A stretch of DNA of 64,000 nucleotides from Paenibacillus taiwanensis DSM 18679 (GTDB taxonomy: Bacteria > Bacillota > Bacilli > Paenibacillales > Paenibacillaceae): assembly GCF_000425125.1 (NCBI RefSeq), contig NZ_KE384306.1:962356-1026355 (forward strand). The letters are read 5' to 3'. Made by a program: the position numbers and the translations under genes. Under the pieces are notes generated by a model. It was not told the DNA's origin and did no database searches. It saw nothing but the letters and a program-made list of their open reading frames with translations. Below, piece by piece: positions 17,178 through 25,794 of this stretch (positions are counted from its first letter, which is position 1; the number at the start of each line of letters is the position of its first letter).

Positions 17178-18029
17178 ATGCACAAACGTGGCGGAGGGCA
17201 AGTGCCCTTAAAAGTAATTTGTGTGGCCAAGGAGCCGATCGAACAGCTTGCATATACTACCGCCTCATCAGGGAGCCAAGGAGTATCTTACGACTATTTG
17301 CCGATATACCTAGGAGAAATGGTTGGACTTCCGGACGAGGTAGATGCCATGATTGTGACTTCTGATCTTCAGGGAATAGCAGGTCACGGACTTTACGAGA
17401 ATCGTTCTCCTCGTCTGATTGGTGAGGAACTGCCTGAAATGTTGGTATTGCTAATGGAAAGTATCCTGCCTCAATTTGATCCTGAACGAGTCGTTGTGTT
17501 GCTGTGCGGAGACTTATTTGGCGATCCAGCTAAAAGAGGATCGAGCGGGGATCCGCTTCCGGTATGGGAGGCCTTCCATCAGCATTTCGGTACAGTGCTT
17601 GGCGTGGCAGGCAATCACGATTTATTTACGGCGGAGGGAGAAGCCTGGCTAAAGGCCACTTCAGGCGTGAATTTATATACTGAGCCTAAAATAGCCACAT
17701 TTTGTGGCATGTCCGTTGCCGGACTGGGTGGCGTTATCGGAAGAGCAGACAAGCCGAATCGTATGCCAGAAGAGAAGTATTTAGACACATTACAAAAGCT
17801 GCTGCACCGTGGCCCTCAGGTACTCATGCTTCATCAGGGGCCCGATTTTCCTGGTCAAGGACTGCCCGGTCACGCAGGTATGCGGCAGCGGGTGGAAACC
17901 GTTCCTCCATTGCTAATCTGCTGCGGCCACGTACATTGGGAGCAGGCAATTGCAGAGTTAGAAAGCGGCACTCAGGTGATCAATGCAGATGGGCGAGTGC
18001 TCGTATTCACCGCTGCCGCTATAGACTAG
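17178..18029 (+). CDS. Calcineurin-like metallophosphoesterase
   Basis: About 283 residues. The dimetal-site motifs appear in order: an Asp-containing first strand (IVTSDLQGIAGHG), LLCGDLFGD, GVAGNHDLF, LMLHQGPDFPGQG and CCGHVHWEQ. The first motif is unusual (SDLQG rather than DxHG), while GD, GNHD and GHxH are intact, so hydrolysis of a phosphoester is likely. The substrate is unknown. The start at 17178 has AAGGAG seven bases upstream; the frame is open to 17133 without a good start. Confidence 0.85.
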   Translation: MHKRGGGQVPLKVICVAKEPIEQLAYTTASSGSQGVSYDYLPIYLGEMVGLPDEVDAMIVTSDLQGIAGHGLYENRSPRLIGEELPEMLVLLMESILPQFDPERVVVLLCGDLFGDPAKRGSSGDPLPVWEAFHQHFGTVLGVAGNHDLFTAEGEAWLKATSGVNLYTEPKIATFCGMSVAGLGGVIGRADKPNRMPEEKYLDTLQKLLHRGPQVLMLHQGPDFPGQGLPGHAGMRQRVETVPPLLICCGHVHWEQAIAELESGTQVINADGRVLVFTAAAID

Positions 18030-18109
18030 GTAAACGTACGGTTTGCAGTGGTTAAAGATAAGACCGATTAACAGACAAACTCTATTCATATAACAGGAGG
18101 CGGATTAGG

Positions 18110-18907
18110 ATGGATGCCAAAGCGAAGAAGATTTTGATGAACGCTTTTTGGAGCTCCGGTGGCTGGAGAGCGGGAGGTTTCTTTTGCTCGGATGAAGACT
18201 TTGAATATGCGAAGTGCAAGGGGCTGATGTACGACGCGATGTCCCTGTCACACGATGAATGTGTACAGAAGTTATGCGAGCTGCACAAGCAAAAAATTAC
18301 TAAAGAAAAAGTGGTTCGCGCCTTTCTACACAGTCTGTCCACGCGCAAGGTATATTTAAGGAGCGCCTTATCCAGCTTTGCATTGACGCATGATCTACCG
18401 CTGCATGCGTTCGCACAGCGCCCGGCAATACATATAAGCTACTGTGCTTGCGGTAATTGCAATGACAGGAAGCTCATGGCGAAGGAGCACTATGTCGACG
18501 AGGATTTGAACGTGTTTAACTTTGAACGGATCAAATGGGGGGGCGTCCGCTTGAATTGGCTGATCTATTGCCTGTTGGATCTGGAGCTCCTCAGCAAGGA
18601 AGAAGAGCTTGAAGTCAAGGCCGAAGATAGAGCTATCCTGAAGCAAATGATTAAAACCATAGAGGACTGCAAAGAAAAGGATGCAGCGAGGCAATTGGAG
18701 AAGCGGTGGAAGGATATTTTTCCTTCCAATCAGCATGAACGAGACCGCGTGATGGAAATATGGGGTTACGCTGGTCTGCTGCAATCCCAAAACGATTACC
18801 GTAAAGAGCGTGGCAGGGGAACCGACTTTATGTCAATGGCAACATGGAGAGGCGAGGATGGCTATTCAGCGGAGAAACTTGAGTTCTATTTCGGGGAATA
18901 TCTCTAG
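18110..18907 (+). CDS. Unknown protein with CxCGxC motif
   Basis: A 265-residue cytoplasmic protein preceded by AGGAGG (nine-base spacing). It is rich in Cys, Lys and Glu. SYCACGNCNDRK holds a CxCGxC cluster that could bind a metal. The C-terminal half is helical. I recognise no family. It lies 80 bases after the phosphoesterase in the accessory block and may be an immunity or regulatory protein, but this rests only on neighbourhood. Confidence 0.6.
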   Translation: MDAKAKKILMNAFWSSGGWRAGGFFCSDEDFEYAKCKGLMYDAMSLSHDECVQKLCELHKQKITKEKVVRAFLHSLSTRKVYLRSALSSFALTHDLPLHAFAQRPAIHISYCACGNCNDRKLMAKEHYVDEDLNVFNFERIKWGGVRLNWLIYCLLDLELLSKEEELEVKAEDRAILKQMIKTIEDCKEKDAARQLEKRWKDIFPSNQHERDRVMEIWGYAGLLQSQNDYRKERGRGTDFMSMATWRGEDGYSAEKLEFYFGEYL

Positions 18908-19065
18908 TTCTCTACGTTTATGAGTTAATCATTCAACTTCTGCCGCATGGGAAATTATACACGATCCGTCAATCTCACGATCCTGATGTTTATGAGGCGC
19001 TGTTTGAAGTTGTAAGTGAGCACAAGGATTACGATGCACCAATTGAAATTCTGGATATAGACTAG
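18907..19065 (+). pseudogene. Open fragment without start, probable gene remnant
   Basis: A frame without ATG, GTG or TTG start reads YELIIQLLPHGKLYTIRQ, then HDPDVYEALFEVVSEHKDY and ends EILDID before TAG at 19063. The composition looks protein-coding. It overlaps the last base of the preceding stop in another frame and is most simply the 3' end of a lost gene. Confidence 0.35.
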
Positions 19066-19174
19066 GATATTGTGCAACCTTCTCAGAGGACAAGCTGTAT
19101 ATCGGATCGTGAACGTGAGTGATGTTGATGGATTATAACATGTGACTAAACTAATTGAAAGAGGCGAGGCTGCG

Positions 19175-19546
19175 TTGATAACAGCAAATGAGATCTCCAC
19201 TATGATTCATGCTGCCGGTTTTTTTGAGCGTGTGTTCGAAAGGGAAGTGGATTGGGAGGCAGAATTGGATGCTAGAGAAGCTGTTGCATTCGATGAGGCA
19301 TGGATAGCTAGCTATGAAACATTACATGATTTAGACCCATTTGAGAATGAAATAATACGAGATATAAGAGAGTTTGCATTCAAGCAAACGTTTCGGCTCA
19401 CACAAAATCCAGAGCTGGCTGGTTATGTGTCGGATGACCTTGGACTTATTGCTAAGGCCTTTGACAGCAGTCATGATCGTGACTTTATTAAAGGTTTATG
19501 GGAGTCCTATCTTCAAGGCATATTTCCGAACACCTTTCCTAAATGA
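19175..19546 (+). CDS. Small acidic protein of unknown function
   Basis: About 123 residues, strongly acidic, helical (EVDWEAELDAREAVAFDEAW ... FENEIIRDIREFAFKQ), without signal or membrane segment. A TTG at 19175 has GAGGCGAGG five bases upstream and is the preferred start; a GTG at 19142 would add eleven residues. Small acidic proteins of this kind are common in toxin-immunity islands, but no family is recognised. Its stop overlaps an upstream in-frame ATG of the next gene. Confidence 0.55.
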   Translation: MITANEISTMIHAAGFFERVFEREVDWEAELDAREAVAFDEAWIASYETLHDLDPFENEIIRDIREFAFKQTFRLTQNPELAGYVSDDLGLIAKAFDSSHDRDFIKGLWESYLQGIFPNTFPK

Positions 19547-19575
19547 ACGCTCCATATGACGGAGGTAACTCAGCT

Positions 19576-20868
19576 ATGACTGAACGCATTCCATGCAACA
19601 CGGAAGGCTGCGGCGCGACGATTCTACCAACTACGGCTGCGAAAACAGGCGGCTTCTGTATGCCCTGCCATCAGGAGCAGGAACGGCAAAAACAGCAAGC
19701 GTATATAGAGCAGCATCGGAAAACGGTGAATTTGTATAAGGACTTGACGAATCCAGTGGACATTTTGAAGATGATGCATGCGCCACAAAAGTATGACCCG
19801 TTGATTCAATATGTTCCCTATCCATTAAGTAAAGCGCAGGTATATGTATCGATAACGGCTGAAGAGGCAGGCCAAATGCTGCAATATGCAGTGGAGCTAT
19901 TGGACGCGGGCAATGAGGATGAAGCGGAACAAGTCCTCTTATCTCTTGTTTGTTACCGAAATGATGATATATCAGTAGTCCTGCCCAAGCTGATAGAGTG
20001 TGAGATGTATGATGCCTCGATCTTATTTAAGGATGGGCCGCCCGAGATCCGGGATCACCTGCTGCAGCAAGTGGAATGGGACGATGACAACCGTAATCAT
20101 CTCCTGCTCCTATTAAGCTGGATTGGTGATTCTGTCGTTGTCAGCCAGTTTCTTGAATGGCGACTCCATCCCCCGAGTTGGGCGGTGCAGTTATTCGTAG
20201 CCCCAGAAGAATATGCCCTAGAGGGCGGCTGGGAGCTCACACAGAACGGGGAACGACGTAATTTGATCCATGACGCAACCTATGCGATTAGGCCAACAGG
20301 TGAACAGCATCATGATGCAGCAGACACGGCTGCCGCCCATTTTCTGAACACGGGCGCCTCCAATTGTCCGTGGTGCGAAGGGAAGTTGACCATCTTCATG
20401 GATGTGGACACCGCTCATCCATCACTTGCATATCTTGGCCTGTCGATGGAGCGGCTGCAAGTGGAAACTTGCGAGCGGTGCGGAGGCTTTGGCACCATTT
20501 ACATGGAGCTTGACGATCAGGGAACGCCAGTCTGGAGCCGATTTAACCACAAACCCGATTATTTACCTGTTTGGGATGATGAGGGTAACGGCGTTGTAGA
20601 AACCAAAGCTAAGCTTACCCTCGCATCCAAGCCGCAATCACCGTATTATGCGGCCGTTTGGACTTTAACTCAGCAGGATTCGCAGATCGGAGGTCATCCA
20701 AGTTGGGTGCAGGATGCCGATTATCCGGTGTGTCCTTGCTGCGACAACTACATGCGGTTTATTGGACAAGTGGACTGGGCGGATTTCGACCCGTACGGTG
20801 AAGGCATTTTTTATATGTTTATTTGTACAGAGGATAGGTTGACGGCGACATTGTATCAGCAAAGCTGA
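19576..20868 (+). CDS. Cys-rich zinc-ribbon protein of unknown function
   Basis: About 430 residues. The N-terminus has a Cys cluster (CNTEGCGATILPTTA then GGFCMPCHQEQ), the middle has NCPWCEGKL and CERCGGFG, and the C-terminus has VCPCCDNYMRFIGQVDW. These are likely several zinc sites. The end (PSWVQD...MRFIGQVDWADFD...GIFYMFIC) recalls the YwqG/DUF1963 pattern, which is often found with SMI1-like proteins. That resemblance is tentative. The start at 19576 follows GGAGG. Confidence 0.6.
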   Translation: MTERIPCNTEGCGATILPTTAAKTGGFCMPCHQEQERQKQQAYIEQHRKTVNLYKDLTNPVDILKMMHAPQKYDPLIQYVPYPLSKAQVYVSITAEEAGQMLQYAVELLDAGNEDEAEQVLLSLVCYRNDDISVVLPKLIECEMYDASILFKDGPPEIRDHLLQQVEWDDDNRNHLLLLLSWIGDSVVVSQFLEWRLHPPSWAVQLFVAPEEYALEGGWELTQNGERRNLIHDATYAIRPTGEQHHDAADTAAAHFLNTGASNCPWCEGKLTIFMDVDTAHPSLAYLGLSMERLQVETCERCGGFGTIYMELDDQGTPVWSRFNHKPDYLPVWDDEGNGVVETKAKLTLASKPQSPYYAAVWTLTQQDSQIGGHPSWVQDADYPVCPCCDNYMRFIGQVDWADFDPYGEGIFYMFICTEDRLTATLYQQS

Positions 20869-20910
20869 CCCATCCAAGCTTAATACTTTTTTTATGAGGA
20901 GGAGAAACCG

Positions 20911-22578
20911 TTGAATCACGCTGTAGAAGCTTTTCTAAACGATGTGTGGGCGGAAGTCACAGCGATTTACGCAAAAGAAAGCAACAGGCTCAATGAGTTT
21001 AAGAAGCAAAGAAGGTTACAGGCTGGAGTCAAGGATTACCTTCGAGTTGCATGGAGAAAAGGCAAGTTTACGTGGGCAGAGGGCAAAATTCATATCGATG
21101 ACTACAAGCAATCATTTTGGAGAGACAGCTCTTACAAAGTAAAAGCGGGTACTTACATAACGGAGTTAACCGATGAACTATTGACGGAGGAATTTTTTCC
21201 TGCCTTGTGTGAACGTGTAGAGCAACTGTTCCGCTCTGAGGAATTGGGAGAGCGTTTCTTTGATTACAAGTTTGAAGTCGTATTGGAGTTTGAATGGGAG
21301 AAGTCACAATTATTACTTAAGCAACAGTTTATAAATGAACCGAAGTTGAATCAATTGAAACAAGCATTGGAGCAATTTATTGAATCCAAGGTGTTATCTG
21401 ATCCACCAGTGCTACCATCAGAAGACGATAGCTTCTTTTTTGCCAGCCATTTAGTTAACGCTGATCTCATGAAGCAGAAAGTAGCAGAGATCGAGCCGTT
21501 ACTCCAACGGCTCTCGGACAAGCTGAAGGGAAACCCGAAACGGAAAAAAGAGTGGATCAGCCGATATACATACACCTTCAAACGGTGGGGAGAGGATCAC
21601 TTTTTACCGCAGCATTTTAACCAGGTCGGTTATTATGGGAACGAGTGGGTATTAAAGGAGGAAGCGAATCATACTTCCGTAGATGCTGAACAATTGGAGT
21701 TCTTTCTTTACGCAGCCGTACAAATTGGCTTCACCGAGCCGGATACTCGGCTCAAGTATCTGGGACTTGCGGCACAATTGGGATCAAAGCAGGCAGCAGA
21801 TTATTTGAAAATAGGCAGCGGTAAATTCGTGAGCACTTATCGGGGGGAGAAAGTAGAGGCCCGCAACAATGACGTGACCAAAACGATTGATATCCGGATC
21901 CTCTCAGAAGAGGAGGCAGCATACGGAGAAGCACTCGATTATATTATCGATTTGCTGCGGCACGATTTTCCAAAAGAATACAACCTCAAGCTGAAGAGCA
22001 GCCAAAAGCATTTGCTGCCGTATAAGAAACTGGCAAAATCCAAGCTGCATCGTTTTTTTGCTAATGCGCTTAGCTATCCGGCGTTGTTTCCCAAGGTTGC
22101 ACAATATGCGGATACAGCAATGGAGGAGTTCGCATGGTACAGCGATGTAGAGCCAAGCGAGAAATCGGTTATGCCTGGCACTTACGCCGTACTCGGTCTT
22201 GGCTTATTCAGTGAGGATTATTTCCCTTTGGTATCTCGTTATATGGGGATGGTTGATACGGAGCACCAGTCCGTGCAGGACGGCTATCCGCAAGCATTTA
22301 TTGAGGCGCACGGTGTAAAGAAAGCGCATATGCCGGTCATCGTCTCTATGCTTCTAGCTGGTATTGACGAAGGAACGAAGGTGAGAAATTTGACTCTCGA
22401 CCACCCGGAGGTCATTGAGGGTCTTATCGAGGCGCTGCAAGATAAAGACAATTATCAATGTGAAATGGTCGTGTGTCGAATTTTTGGAAGTGTGCAGAAG
22501 TTGGAGGGAGTGGCACGAAAAGCAGAGCCATCGCTAAAACAAAAATGGGAGCAGTTGCTGACGCTCGCGCGTGGTTAA
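20911..22578 (+). CDS. Large soluble protein of unknown function
   Basis: A 555-residue protein with a TTG start behind GAGGAGGAG (six-base spacing). Mostly helical, no membrane segment, no catalytic motif. It contains a Lys/Glu-rich first half and a second half with repeated short helices (AYGEALDYIIDLLRHDF..., LFPKVAQYADTAMEEFAWY). From memory it resembles a Firmicutes family catalogued as DUF6138, but I cannot confirm this. It closes the accessory block of plus-strand genes. Confidence 0.6.
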   Translation: MNHAVEAFLNDVWAEVTAIYAKESNRLNEFKKQRRLQAGVKDYLRVAWRKGKFTWAEGKIHIDDYKQSFWRDSSYKVKAGTYITELTDELLTEEFFPALCERVEQLFRSEELGERFFDYKFEVVLEFEWEKSQLLLKQQFINEPKLNQLKQALEQFIESKVLSDPPVLPSEDDSFFFASHLVNADLMKQKVAEIEPLLQRLSDKLKGNPKRKKEWISRYTYTFKRWGEDHFLPQHFNQVGYYGNEWVLKEEANHTSVDAEQLEFFLYAAVQIGFTEPDTRLKYLGLAAQLGSKQAADYLKIGSGKFVSTYRGEKVEARNNDVTKTIDIRILSEEEAAYGEALDYIIDLLRHDFPKEYNLKLKSSQKHLLPYKKLAKSKLHRFFANALSYPALFPKVAQYADTAMEEFAWYSDVEPSEKSVMPGTYAVLGLGLFSEDYFPLVSRYMGMVDTEHQSVQDGYPQAFIEAHGVKKAHMPVIVSMLLAGIDEGTKVRNLTLDHPEVIEGLIEALQDKDNYQCEMVVCRIFGSVQKLEGVARKAEPSLKQKWEQLLTLARG

Positions 22579-22642
22579 CACGTGTGGCAAATAAGTTCAG
22601 TATGCTGCTGCGAAGTAGTTTTTCCTGTGCTTCAAAAAAGAA

Positions 22643-22672
22643 GAGCCCGCGTTCATCGAACGTGGGCTCCTT
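22643..22672. terminator. Bidirectional terminator between convergent genes
   Basis: GAGCCCGCGTTC (22643-22654) pairs with GAACGTGGGCTC (22658-22669), one G-U pair, 3-base loop. The minus strand runs into TTCTTTTTT, so it terminates the SUKH-like gene; on the plus strand it is followed by CTTT. Confidence 0.85.
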
Positions 22673-22710
22673 TGTCCATTCACAAGACGTCATTCATTTG
22701 CCTGAAGTAT

Positions 22711-23265
22711 TTACTCATAAAGCAAATTTTCTACTGAGATCGTGCCCTTGCATAGTTCGATCAAGGTTCCCGCAATAGGCAGCGCATCCTCGTAACCTAG
22801 ATTTCCGGAGTGAGCCACGAGAATCGGATATTCAGCCTGATTCTGGTCGCTGCGCATGTCCCATACATAATGATGCCCGCAGCCATCCATAGCAAAGGGA
22901 ACGGCTCCTGGCATATATTGTGGAAACTCATAGGCCAGCAGCATAGCTCTTAGCTCATCGCCGCTAAAAAACTGAAAATGACGCTCGCCTGTTGCAAACT
23001 CGCCGCCATTGCAGTAGCGAAGCAGATCGAGATAGGAAGCAGGTAAACGATTAGTAGGAATGGTCCATTTTGCCGGATCAAAGGGTTTGTATAATGGATA
23101 CATAGGATCAGATTTAGGGAAGGGGTTGCATTGCCTTTTGGAAATGTCCATTATTTCTTCCTTGGACAACGGTTTGTTCCAACTGTTCAGAACCATTTCC
23201 AATTGTTGTTCCGTAATGCCTGGAAATTCCTGATAACAAACTTCGAACACGGTTTTCCAGTTCAT
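22711..23265 (-). CDS. SMI1/KNR4 (SUKH) family protein
   Basis: About 184 residues. The central segment (IPTNRLPASYLDLLRYCNGGEFATGERHFQFFS) has the SUKH pattern of an LPxxYxxFL..NGG core, followed by FAMDGCGHHYVWDMR (the G-x-Y/F-D-type strand). Such proteins commonly neutralise toxins of contact-dependent or polymorphic toxin systems in Bacillales; others have housekeeping roles. No toxin gene is visible next to it. The start at 23265 has AGGAGG nine bases upstream. Confidence 0.8.
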   Translation of the reverse strand: MNWKTVFEVCYQEFPGITEQQLEMVLNSWNKPLSKEEIMDISKRQCNPFPKSDPMYPLYKPFDPAKWTIPTNRLPASYLDLLRYCNGGEFATGERHFQFFSGDELRAMLLAYEFPQYMPGAVPFAMDGCGHHYVWDMRSDQNQAEYPILVAHSGNLGYEDALPIAGTLIELCKGTISVENLLYE

Positions 23266-23542
23266 GTCGCGTAACCTCCTTGACAACTTACTTCATATGC
23301 ATATTTGAATGTATGATAATAGACGGAAATCAAAAAAAGAACCCAAGTGGATCAATCAGGTTCTTTACTATTGTATGTACATAATGATATAATCGCTTAA
23401 CGTATTTACATATGTAATTTAGACAAAGTTATTGCATCCTATAATAGGATTATAGGTGGCTCACAAACAGCTGTCAATTGCTTTTTTCTCGACAAATGGG
23501 CTTGTGGAAATAGAGTGGCCACTACAGATGGGAGCGTTATTA

Positions 23543-24145
23543 ATGGGAAATACGGACAAGTTTGAAATGATCGCTCATACCTATGACACGGCTGAAAGAA
23601 TGCAAATCGCTAACGTATCAGCGGATGCCATTCGTAAAAATGTAGTGAATGCCCATCAAAAAAATGCAATTGATTTCGGGTGTGGAACTGGTCTTGTCGG
23701 ATTGAACTTGTTAAATGATTTTAATTCGATCCTGTTTCTGGATACGTCGCAAAACATGATAAATCAAATGAGGCAAAAAATTTATAATTCTAATCTAAAC
23801 AATGCAGATACGTTATGTTTCGATATTGAACAGGAAAGTGTAATCGATTTACGCGTGGACTATATTTTTATGGCTCAGGTTTTGCTCCATATTAGCGATA
23901 TTAAAGATGTGTTATCAAAACTATTTCATGTGCTGAATGAAGGGGGACATTTACTAATCGTTGATTTTAATAAAAATGAAAAGGTAGTATCTGACCTCGT
24001 TCATCATGGATTTGATCAAGGAGAACTAACGGATTTGATGGCTAAAATAGGGTACCGTCATATTCATTCGTCCACGTTTTATAATGGAAATAACCTGTTT
24101 ATGGGACAAGATGCATCTCTTTTTATTCTTGATGCTCAAAAGTGA
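23543..24145 (+). CDS. Class I SAM-dependent methyltransferase
   Basis: About 200 residues. Motif I is AIDFGCGTGLVGLNLL, then ILFLDTSQNMINQMRQK (acidic residue contacting the ribose), VDYIFMAQVLLHISDI (motif II/III) and LNEGGHLLIVDFNKNEK. This is a standard UbiE/YrrT-like small-molecule methyltransferase. The start at 23543 has GGGAG eight bases upstream; the frame is open to a GTG at 23456 without a site. It has its own terminator and lies outside the PKS/NRPS operon, so a role in that pathway is possible but not indicated. Confidence 0.88.
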   Translation: MGNTDKFEMIAHTYDTAERMQIANVSADAIRKNVVNAHQKNAIDFGCGTGLVGLNLLNDFNSILFLDTSQNMINQMRQKIYNSNLNNADTLCFDIEQESVIDLRVDYIFMAQVLLHISDIKDVLSKLFHVLNEGGHLLIVDFNKNEKVVSDLVHHGFDQGELTDLMAKIGYRHIHSSTFYNGNNLFMGQDASLFILDAQK

Positions 24146-24205
24146 AGGTTTTACAATTATAACCTCATTAGTAGACGTGAATTTATTACGTCAGGCAGCT
24201 TCAAC

Positions 24206-24238
24206 AAGGACCGTCCCGAGAAGGATGGTCTTTTATGT
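24206..24238 (+). terminator. Terminator after the methyltransferase
   Basis: AAGGACCGTCC (24206-24216) pairs with GGATGGTCTTT (24223-24233) with two G-U pairs, 6-base loop, followed by T and A. It isolates the methyltransferase from the cluster downstream. Confidence 0.65.
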
Positions 24239-24549
24239 TTCTACAAGTGACAATTACAGACGACGATACGACAAGTTACGTTGAAAAGATTCCATCCTTT
24301 CATAAATTTATTGCAAAGGTGACTAGAAGCCTTTTCTACTGCTGTGGAATACGAAATTGTGCAGCTTGACAAAAAATGAACTTGACGATTAACGCGTGCA
24401 CATTTACCATGATAGTATCATTCCTTTACTTGGAAATTGGAAGTGATACCCGTAATTTCGTGCAGATGCCTTCTATTTACATAATAATCAAATGAATGCG
24501 CTCATCTGGGCTAAGGAGCTTACGAAATAATAGTATCATTTCTTCTTGT

Positions 24550-24675
24550 CTAATAAGGCCGGTAGATGGAGTGCTCGTAACATATCAAGGCTAGAACAAT
24601 GGAATTAGCTGCATCGTATAGGGTAGATAGTCGTTGCGAACGCGTTTTTTTCAGGACAACAAATGCTCTTTTCAT
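24550..24675 (-). CDS. Possible 41-residue peptide
   Basis: A short frame starting MKRAFVVLKKTRSQRL with AAAGGAG eleven bases upstream of the ATG. It is basic at the start and has a hydrophobic middle (AANSIVLALICY). No family is recognised; it may be chance. Confidence 0.22.
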   Translation of the reverse strand: MKRAFVVLKKTRSQRLSTLYDAANSIVLALICYEHSIYRPY

Positions 24676-24931
24676 TCGACTAGCATCTCCTTTCGTTCGA
24701 CAGCAGGATATTTACATCATGTCGGTATAACGATATAATCGCTAAAGAAAGCCAGACATGGCAACTATCGGAATTTATTCCTCTTTCGTTCCTCCGAGCA
24801 AGGTATGGAACGAGTTACATCTAGGTTATAGAAACCACGCAGAATGAATGGATGACCACATTATTTGACAGCCCCTTCTAACTTTCAATCACTTTGTAAC
24901 AATTAATCGTTGTTTAGGCACGTTAATTTTT

Positions 24932-24971
24932 CTGGGTGAACATATCTCATTCACAACAGGGCTATTTTTTT
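24932..24971 (+). terminator. Weak hairpin with T-tract in the leader region
   Basis: CTG and GTGAA pair with TTCAC and CAG around an internal loop, and a T-tract starts six bases later. It could be a first attenuator or a protein-binding hairpin in the leader. Confidence 0.3.
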
Positions 24972-25030
24972 AGGAAGATAGCGCAGTGGCGAAGCTTTGT
25001 CTTTTTAGCACAATATGGAACCTTTACATA

Positions 25031-25070
25031 AGGAAGAGGAGGGATGATGAATCAGTTCCTTCTCTTTTTT
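25031..25070 (+). terminator. Leader terminator directly upstream of loaP
   Basis: AAGAGGAGGGA (25034-25044) pairs with TTCCTTCTCTT (25056-25066), two G-U pairs, 11-base loop. The stem extends by three more weak pairs into a run of six T ending at 25070. It ends 46 bases before the start codon of the NusG paralogue, so it would cut the cluster transcript before its first gene unless read through. This is the position where LoaP-controlled operons carry attenuators. Confidence 0.72.
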
Positions 25071-25103
25071 ACTGTTCTAACTGCTGAACTTATTTCAGGT
25101 TAA
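25044..25103 (+). CDS. Possible 19-residue leader peptide
   Basis: ATG 25044 opens a frame (MMNQFLLFF ... ELISG) ending TAA 25101-25103, just before the loaP ribosome binding site. Its start lies in the leader hairpin and the purine run AGGAGGG is too close to be a good ribosome binding site. It could couple translation to the terminator, but chance is as likely. Confidence 0.18.
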   Translation: MMNQFLLFFTVLTAELISG

Positions 25104-25115
25104 AGGAGCTGTAGT

Positions 25116-25745
25116 ATGGGCTGGTATGCACTTTTTGTTGAAACAGGCAGTGAAGACATAGTTCAGAAGTGTTTGAAGCTACAATATTGCCCAAAAGAGG
25201 TATATTCCTGTGTTCCGAAACGACTACTTCCTGAAAAAAGAGGAGGGAAGTTTTATAGTGTCGTTAAAACATTATTTCCAGGGTATTTGTTCATCAACAC
25301 AAGGATGACTCCGTCCATCTATTATGAACTAAAGAAATTACCCAAATACTATCGTCTGCTTCGTAATTCAGCTTTTATGTTAGACAAAATAAATCGAAAA
25401 CCGCAATCATTGCTTGATCCAACGAAAGAAGACGGAAGCGAGCTTTATAATTACGATGATTTTTTTAATCAAATCGAAGAAGCAGAAATTAGACAGATTT
25501 TACAGCTTATAAATGACAAAAACATTATAGAGTATTCAAATGTTATTGTTGAAAATTCGAAAGTATGTGTTCAATCGGGGCCTTTATATGGGTTGGAAGG
25601 AATGATCAAAAAAATTGACAAAAGAAAGAGAAGAGCTCAGATTGCGGTCAGTTTTTTTGGTGGAGAAAAATTAATTGATGTAGGGATTGAATTAATTGTG
25701 CCAGATAGCCAAGGTATGATGCAGTTTTATGAGAAGATGGGTTAA
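25116..25745 (+). CDS. loaP: NusG paralogue of the LoaP type, transcription antiterminator
   Basis: A 209-residue protein. The N-terminal NGN domain opens GWYALFVETGSEDIVQKCL and has KTLFPGYLFINT, the conserved NusG core segment. The C-terminal KOW domain reads VCVQSGPLYGLEGMIKKIDK followed by AQIAVSFFGG. LoaP proteins in Bacillus and Paenibacillus promote readthrough of terminators in long polyketide operons after recognising a leader hairpin. Here it is the first gene of the cluster, behind an intrinsic terminator, and further terminators lie inside the cluster. The start has AAAGGAG seven bases upstream. UpxY/RfaH-type function in a broad sense is certain; the LoaP label rests on context and length. 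Confidence 0.88.
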   Translation: MGWYALFVETGSEDIVQKCLKLQYCPKEVYSCVPKRLLPEKRGGKFYSVVKTLFPGYLFINTRMTPSIYYELKKLPKYYRLLRNSAFMLDKINRKPQSLLDPTKEDGSELYNYDDFFNQIEEAEIRQILQLINDKNIIEYSNVIVENSKVCVQSGPLYGLEGMIKKIDKRKRRAQIAVSFFGGEKLIDVGIELIVPDSQGMMQFYEKMG

Positions 25746-25794
25746 CTTAAATCTTAAATCGTTAAAATCTACGAAAAGAAAAGAGGTCCTACTT

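Larger units (their letters stand above)
24239..25030. other. Long non-coding region upstream of the biosynthetic cluster
   Basis: About 790 bases. It should contain the promoter and the start of the leader RNA of the cluster. TTGACA at 24865-24870 is a perfect -35 hexamer but has no good -10 at the right distance. A weak hairpin with T-tract lies at 24932-24971 and a possible 41-residue minus-strand frame at 24550-24675. Confidence 0.5.

Noticed and set aside
24865-24903. Promoter with TTGACA for the biosynthetic operon
   Set aside because: The -35 is perfect but no acceptable -10 occurs 16-18 bases downstream.
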